This document shows positions 61,640 to 64,000 of a stretch of DNA of 64,000 nt, piece after piece. Made by a program: the position numbers and the translations under genes. Origin of the DNA: Chrysomallon squamiferum (taxonomy: Eukaryota > Mollusca > Gastropoda > Neomphalida > Peltospiridae). The stretch spans positions 15,891,886 to 15,955,885 of the forward strand of contig CM022677.1 of NCBI GenBank assembly GCA_012295275.1, given 5' to 3'. Below the pieces are notes generated by a model. That model had not been told where the DNA came from, did no database searches, and worked only from the letters and a program-made list of their open reading frames with translations. Every line of letters begins with the position of its first letter. Position 1 is the stretch's first letter.

Positions 61640-64000
61640 ATGGCTCCAAAGAAAAAAGAGAAAAATTCTGTTCATTCAAAAACCTGGGATTCATCGCCAC
61701 TACCTGATTGGCAATTTCAGGTATGATGGTTGTGAACTTGGAAATGGTCATGTCATTTTGATGTACTTGGAAAATGAACGTTCTCCTATTAGAACACATA
61801 GAAAGATGAAGGAGAAATTCGGTGAAGATTGCTATATTCATCCACATCATTTCTGCCACTTGATGAAACAATCATCTGAAAGATTCACTCGTGCACATTT
61901 CAACAGATCAGAATAGGCAAAATTTGAAGCAGCTTCCCTTGAGACATTTAAACTACGTCCAAAAATGTCATATCAGAAAGCACTGGATCAACAGAAATCA
62001 GCTACAGGCTCTCAGAACACTTTAGAACCTGATACCAGACTGCAGAACATTCAGATCAGAAAACACCAAAAACCAGCATTGAGAAGACTACAGTTCTAGA
62101 TCGACAGTTACCAGAAACTAGCACTCAGAACACTACAGTTCTAGATCAACAAACACCAAAACCACCATTTAGAAGACTACAGTTCTGGATCAACAGTTAC
62201 AAGAAACTAGCACTGAGAACACTACAGTTCTAGATCAACAAACACCAGAAACCAGTATTTAGAAGACTATAGTTCTAGATCAACAGACACCAAAAACCAA
62301 CACTGAGAACACTACAGTTCTAGATCAACAGACACCAGAAACTAGCACTGAGAACACTACAGTTCTAGATCAACAGACACCAGAAACCAGCACTGAGAAC
62401 ACTACAGTTCTAGATCAACAGACACCAGAAACTCAACAGAAGCACCAGAAACCAGCACTGAGAACACTACAGTTCTAGATCAACAGACACAAGAAACCAG
62501 CACTGAGAACACAACAGTTCTAGATCAACAGACACCAACAACTAGCACTGAGAACACTACAGTTCTAGATCAACAGACACCAGAAACCAGCACTGAGAAC
62601 ACTACAGTTCTAGATCAACAGACACCAGAAAATAATCACTGAGAACACTACAGTTCTATATCAATAGACACCAACAACTAGCACTGAGAACACTACAGTT
62701 CTAGATCAACAGACACCAGAAAACAGCACTGAGAACACTACAGTTCTAGATCAACAGACACCAAAAACCAGCACTGAGAACACTACAGTTCTAGATCAAC
62801 AGACACCAGAAACCAGCACTGAGAACACTACAGTTCTAGATCAACAGACACCAGAAACCAGCACTGAGAACACTACAGTTCTAGATCAACAGACACAGAG
62901 AAACCAGCATTGAGAACACTACCAGCACTGAGAACACTACAGTTCTAGATCAACAGACACCAGAAACCCAGCACTGAGGACACTACAGTTCTAGATCAAC
63001 AGACACCAGAAACCAGCACTGAGAACACTACAGTTCTAGATCAACAGACACCAGAAACCAGCACTGAGAACACTACAGTTCTAGATCAACAGACACCAGA
63101 AAACAGCACTGAGAACACTACAGTTCTAGATCAACAGACACCAGAAACCAGCACTGAGAACACTACAGTTCTAGATCAACAGACACCAGAAACCAGCACT
63201 GAGAACACTACAGTTCTAGATCAACAGACACCAGAACCCAGCACTGAGAACACTACAGTTCTAGATCAACAGACACCAGAAACCAGCACTGAGGAACACT
63301 ACAGTTCTAGATCAACAGACACCAGAAACCAGCACTGAGAACACTACAGTTCTAGATCAACAGACACCAGAAAAGCACTGAGAACACAGCACTGAGAACA
63401 CTACAGTTCTAGATCAACAGACACCAGAAAACAGCACTGAGAACACTACAGTTCTAGATCAACAGACACCAGAAACCAGCACTGAGAACACTACAGTTCT
63501 AGATCAACAGACACCAGAAACCAGCACTGAGAACACTACAGTTCTAGATCAACAGACACCAGAACCCAGCACTGAGAACACTACAGTTCTAGATCAACAG
63601 ACACCAGAAACTAGCACTGAGAACACTACAGTTCTAGATCAACAGACACCAGAAAACAGCACTGAGAACACTACAGTTCTAGACCAACAGACATCAGAAA
63701 CCAGCACTGAGAACACTACAGTTGTAGATCAACAGACACCAAAACCCAGCACTGAGAACACTACAGTTCTAGATCAACAGACACCAGAAACCAGCACTGA
63801 GAAGAGTACAGTTCTAGATCAACAGTTAGCAGAAACCAGCACTGAGAAGAGTACAGTTCTAGATCAACAGTTAGCAGAAACTAGCACTGAAAAGACTACA
63901 CTTCTAGATCAACAGACACCAATAACCAGCACTGAGTACACTACTGTTCTAGATCAACAGACACCAGAAACCAACATTGAGAACACTGCAGTTGTAGATC
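61640..64000 (+). pseudogene. Lysine-rich (PKKKRK) family, copy 3, disrupted and running off the right edge
   Basis: ATG at 61640 begins APKKK, but one A is missing from the lysine codons compared with copy 2. The homologous frame (FIQKPGIHRHYLIGNFRYDGCELG) is therefore shifted by one from that start. It then reads through KMKEKFGEDCYIHPHHFCHLMKQ to a TAG at 61914-61916 where copy 1 has a Val codon. Beyond, it merges into the long 45-bp repeat array. The unusual array and the breaks suggest this copy is not translated as one protein, unless the assembly has small errors. Confidence 0.55.
62065..64000 (+). repeat. 45-bp tandem array, about 43 units, coding for a 15-residue repeat
   Basis: The consensus unit in the open frame reads TPETSTENTTVLDQQ. 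The other two forward frames contain a stop in every unit. Units are mostly near-identical. Indels that break the frame occur at about 62430, 62630, 62890, 62965, 63292 and 63375, and some units carry TAG. Less regular head units (62065-62280) and tail units (63800-64000) flank a homogeneous core. Copies 1 and 2 of the family have only about 2.5 and 1.5 units. The array continues past the window. Confidence 0.92.

Noticed and set aside
62065-64000. CRISPR-like array at the right edge
   Set aside because: There are no variable spacers. Whole 45-bp units are repeated head to tail and encode a peptide repeat, in a eukaryotic context.

Overview
The window looks like nuclear DNA from an AT-rich invertebrate animal. 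One multi-exon gene has GT-AG introns, poly-A and poly-T runs are everywhere, and simple repeats ((GA)n, (CA)n, AAT/ATT, TAG/CTA, TTTA) are very dense. The recognisable proteins are metazoan: the collagen prolyl 4-hydroxylase alpha subunit (P4HA) and M13 (neprilysin / endothelin-converting-enzyme type) metallopeptidases. A lophotrochozoan such as a mollusc is my guess, but the sequence alone does not settle the lineage.

Layout. The left edge (929-3151, minus) holds the first five coding exons of one M13 peptidase gene (M13-A), which runs off the window. The right part (58924 down to 45649, minus) holds a second one, M13-B. I could reconstruct M13-B completely: 23 coding exons, 2265 nt, 754 codons plus stop, with every intron phase matching. 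Between them, from 8.1 to 41.5 kb, lie eight full-length P4HA copies without introns (orientations - + - - + + + +). Six are intact (508-509 aa) with all iron and 2-oxoglutarate residues. Two (copies 2 and 5) share the same TAA at codon 116, and copy 5 also carries a 5-bp frameshifting duplication. A 3' fragment of an M13 gene (16801-19940) sits inside the P4HA array and has lost the exon carrying the HExxH zinc site.

The region is a mosaic of segmental duplications. The M13 5' region plus an unknown lysine-rich gene family recurs at 1-7.3 kb and 56.3-62.2 kb. The block with P4HA copies 1 and 2 recurs with copies 4 and 5 (about 5.6-12.6 kb versus 25.1-33.4 kb). The downstream flank of P4HA copy 2 plus M13 3' exons (12.76-20.4 kb) recurs at 41.56-49.9 kb. 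P4HA copy 3 with its 3' flank (20.47-24.2 kb) is an inverted copy of copy 6 with its flank (33.87-37.57 kb). A decayed Tc1/mariner transposase lies in an M13-B intron (49.3-50.3 kb), with a partial copy at 20.0-20.5 kb.

The unknown family has three disrupted members. They start with an SV40-type basic motif (PKKKRK) and contain a 15-residue Thr/Glu/Asn-rich repeat. In the copy at 61.6 kb the 45-bp repeat has expanded to about 43 units and runs off the right edge. Functionally, the intact genes suggest a locus for secretory-pathway prolyl hydroxylation beside a membrane-anchored neuropeptidase-type enzyme. Whether the two activities are connected is inference only.
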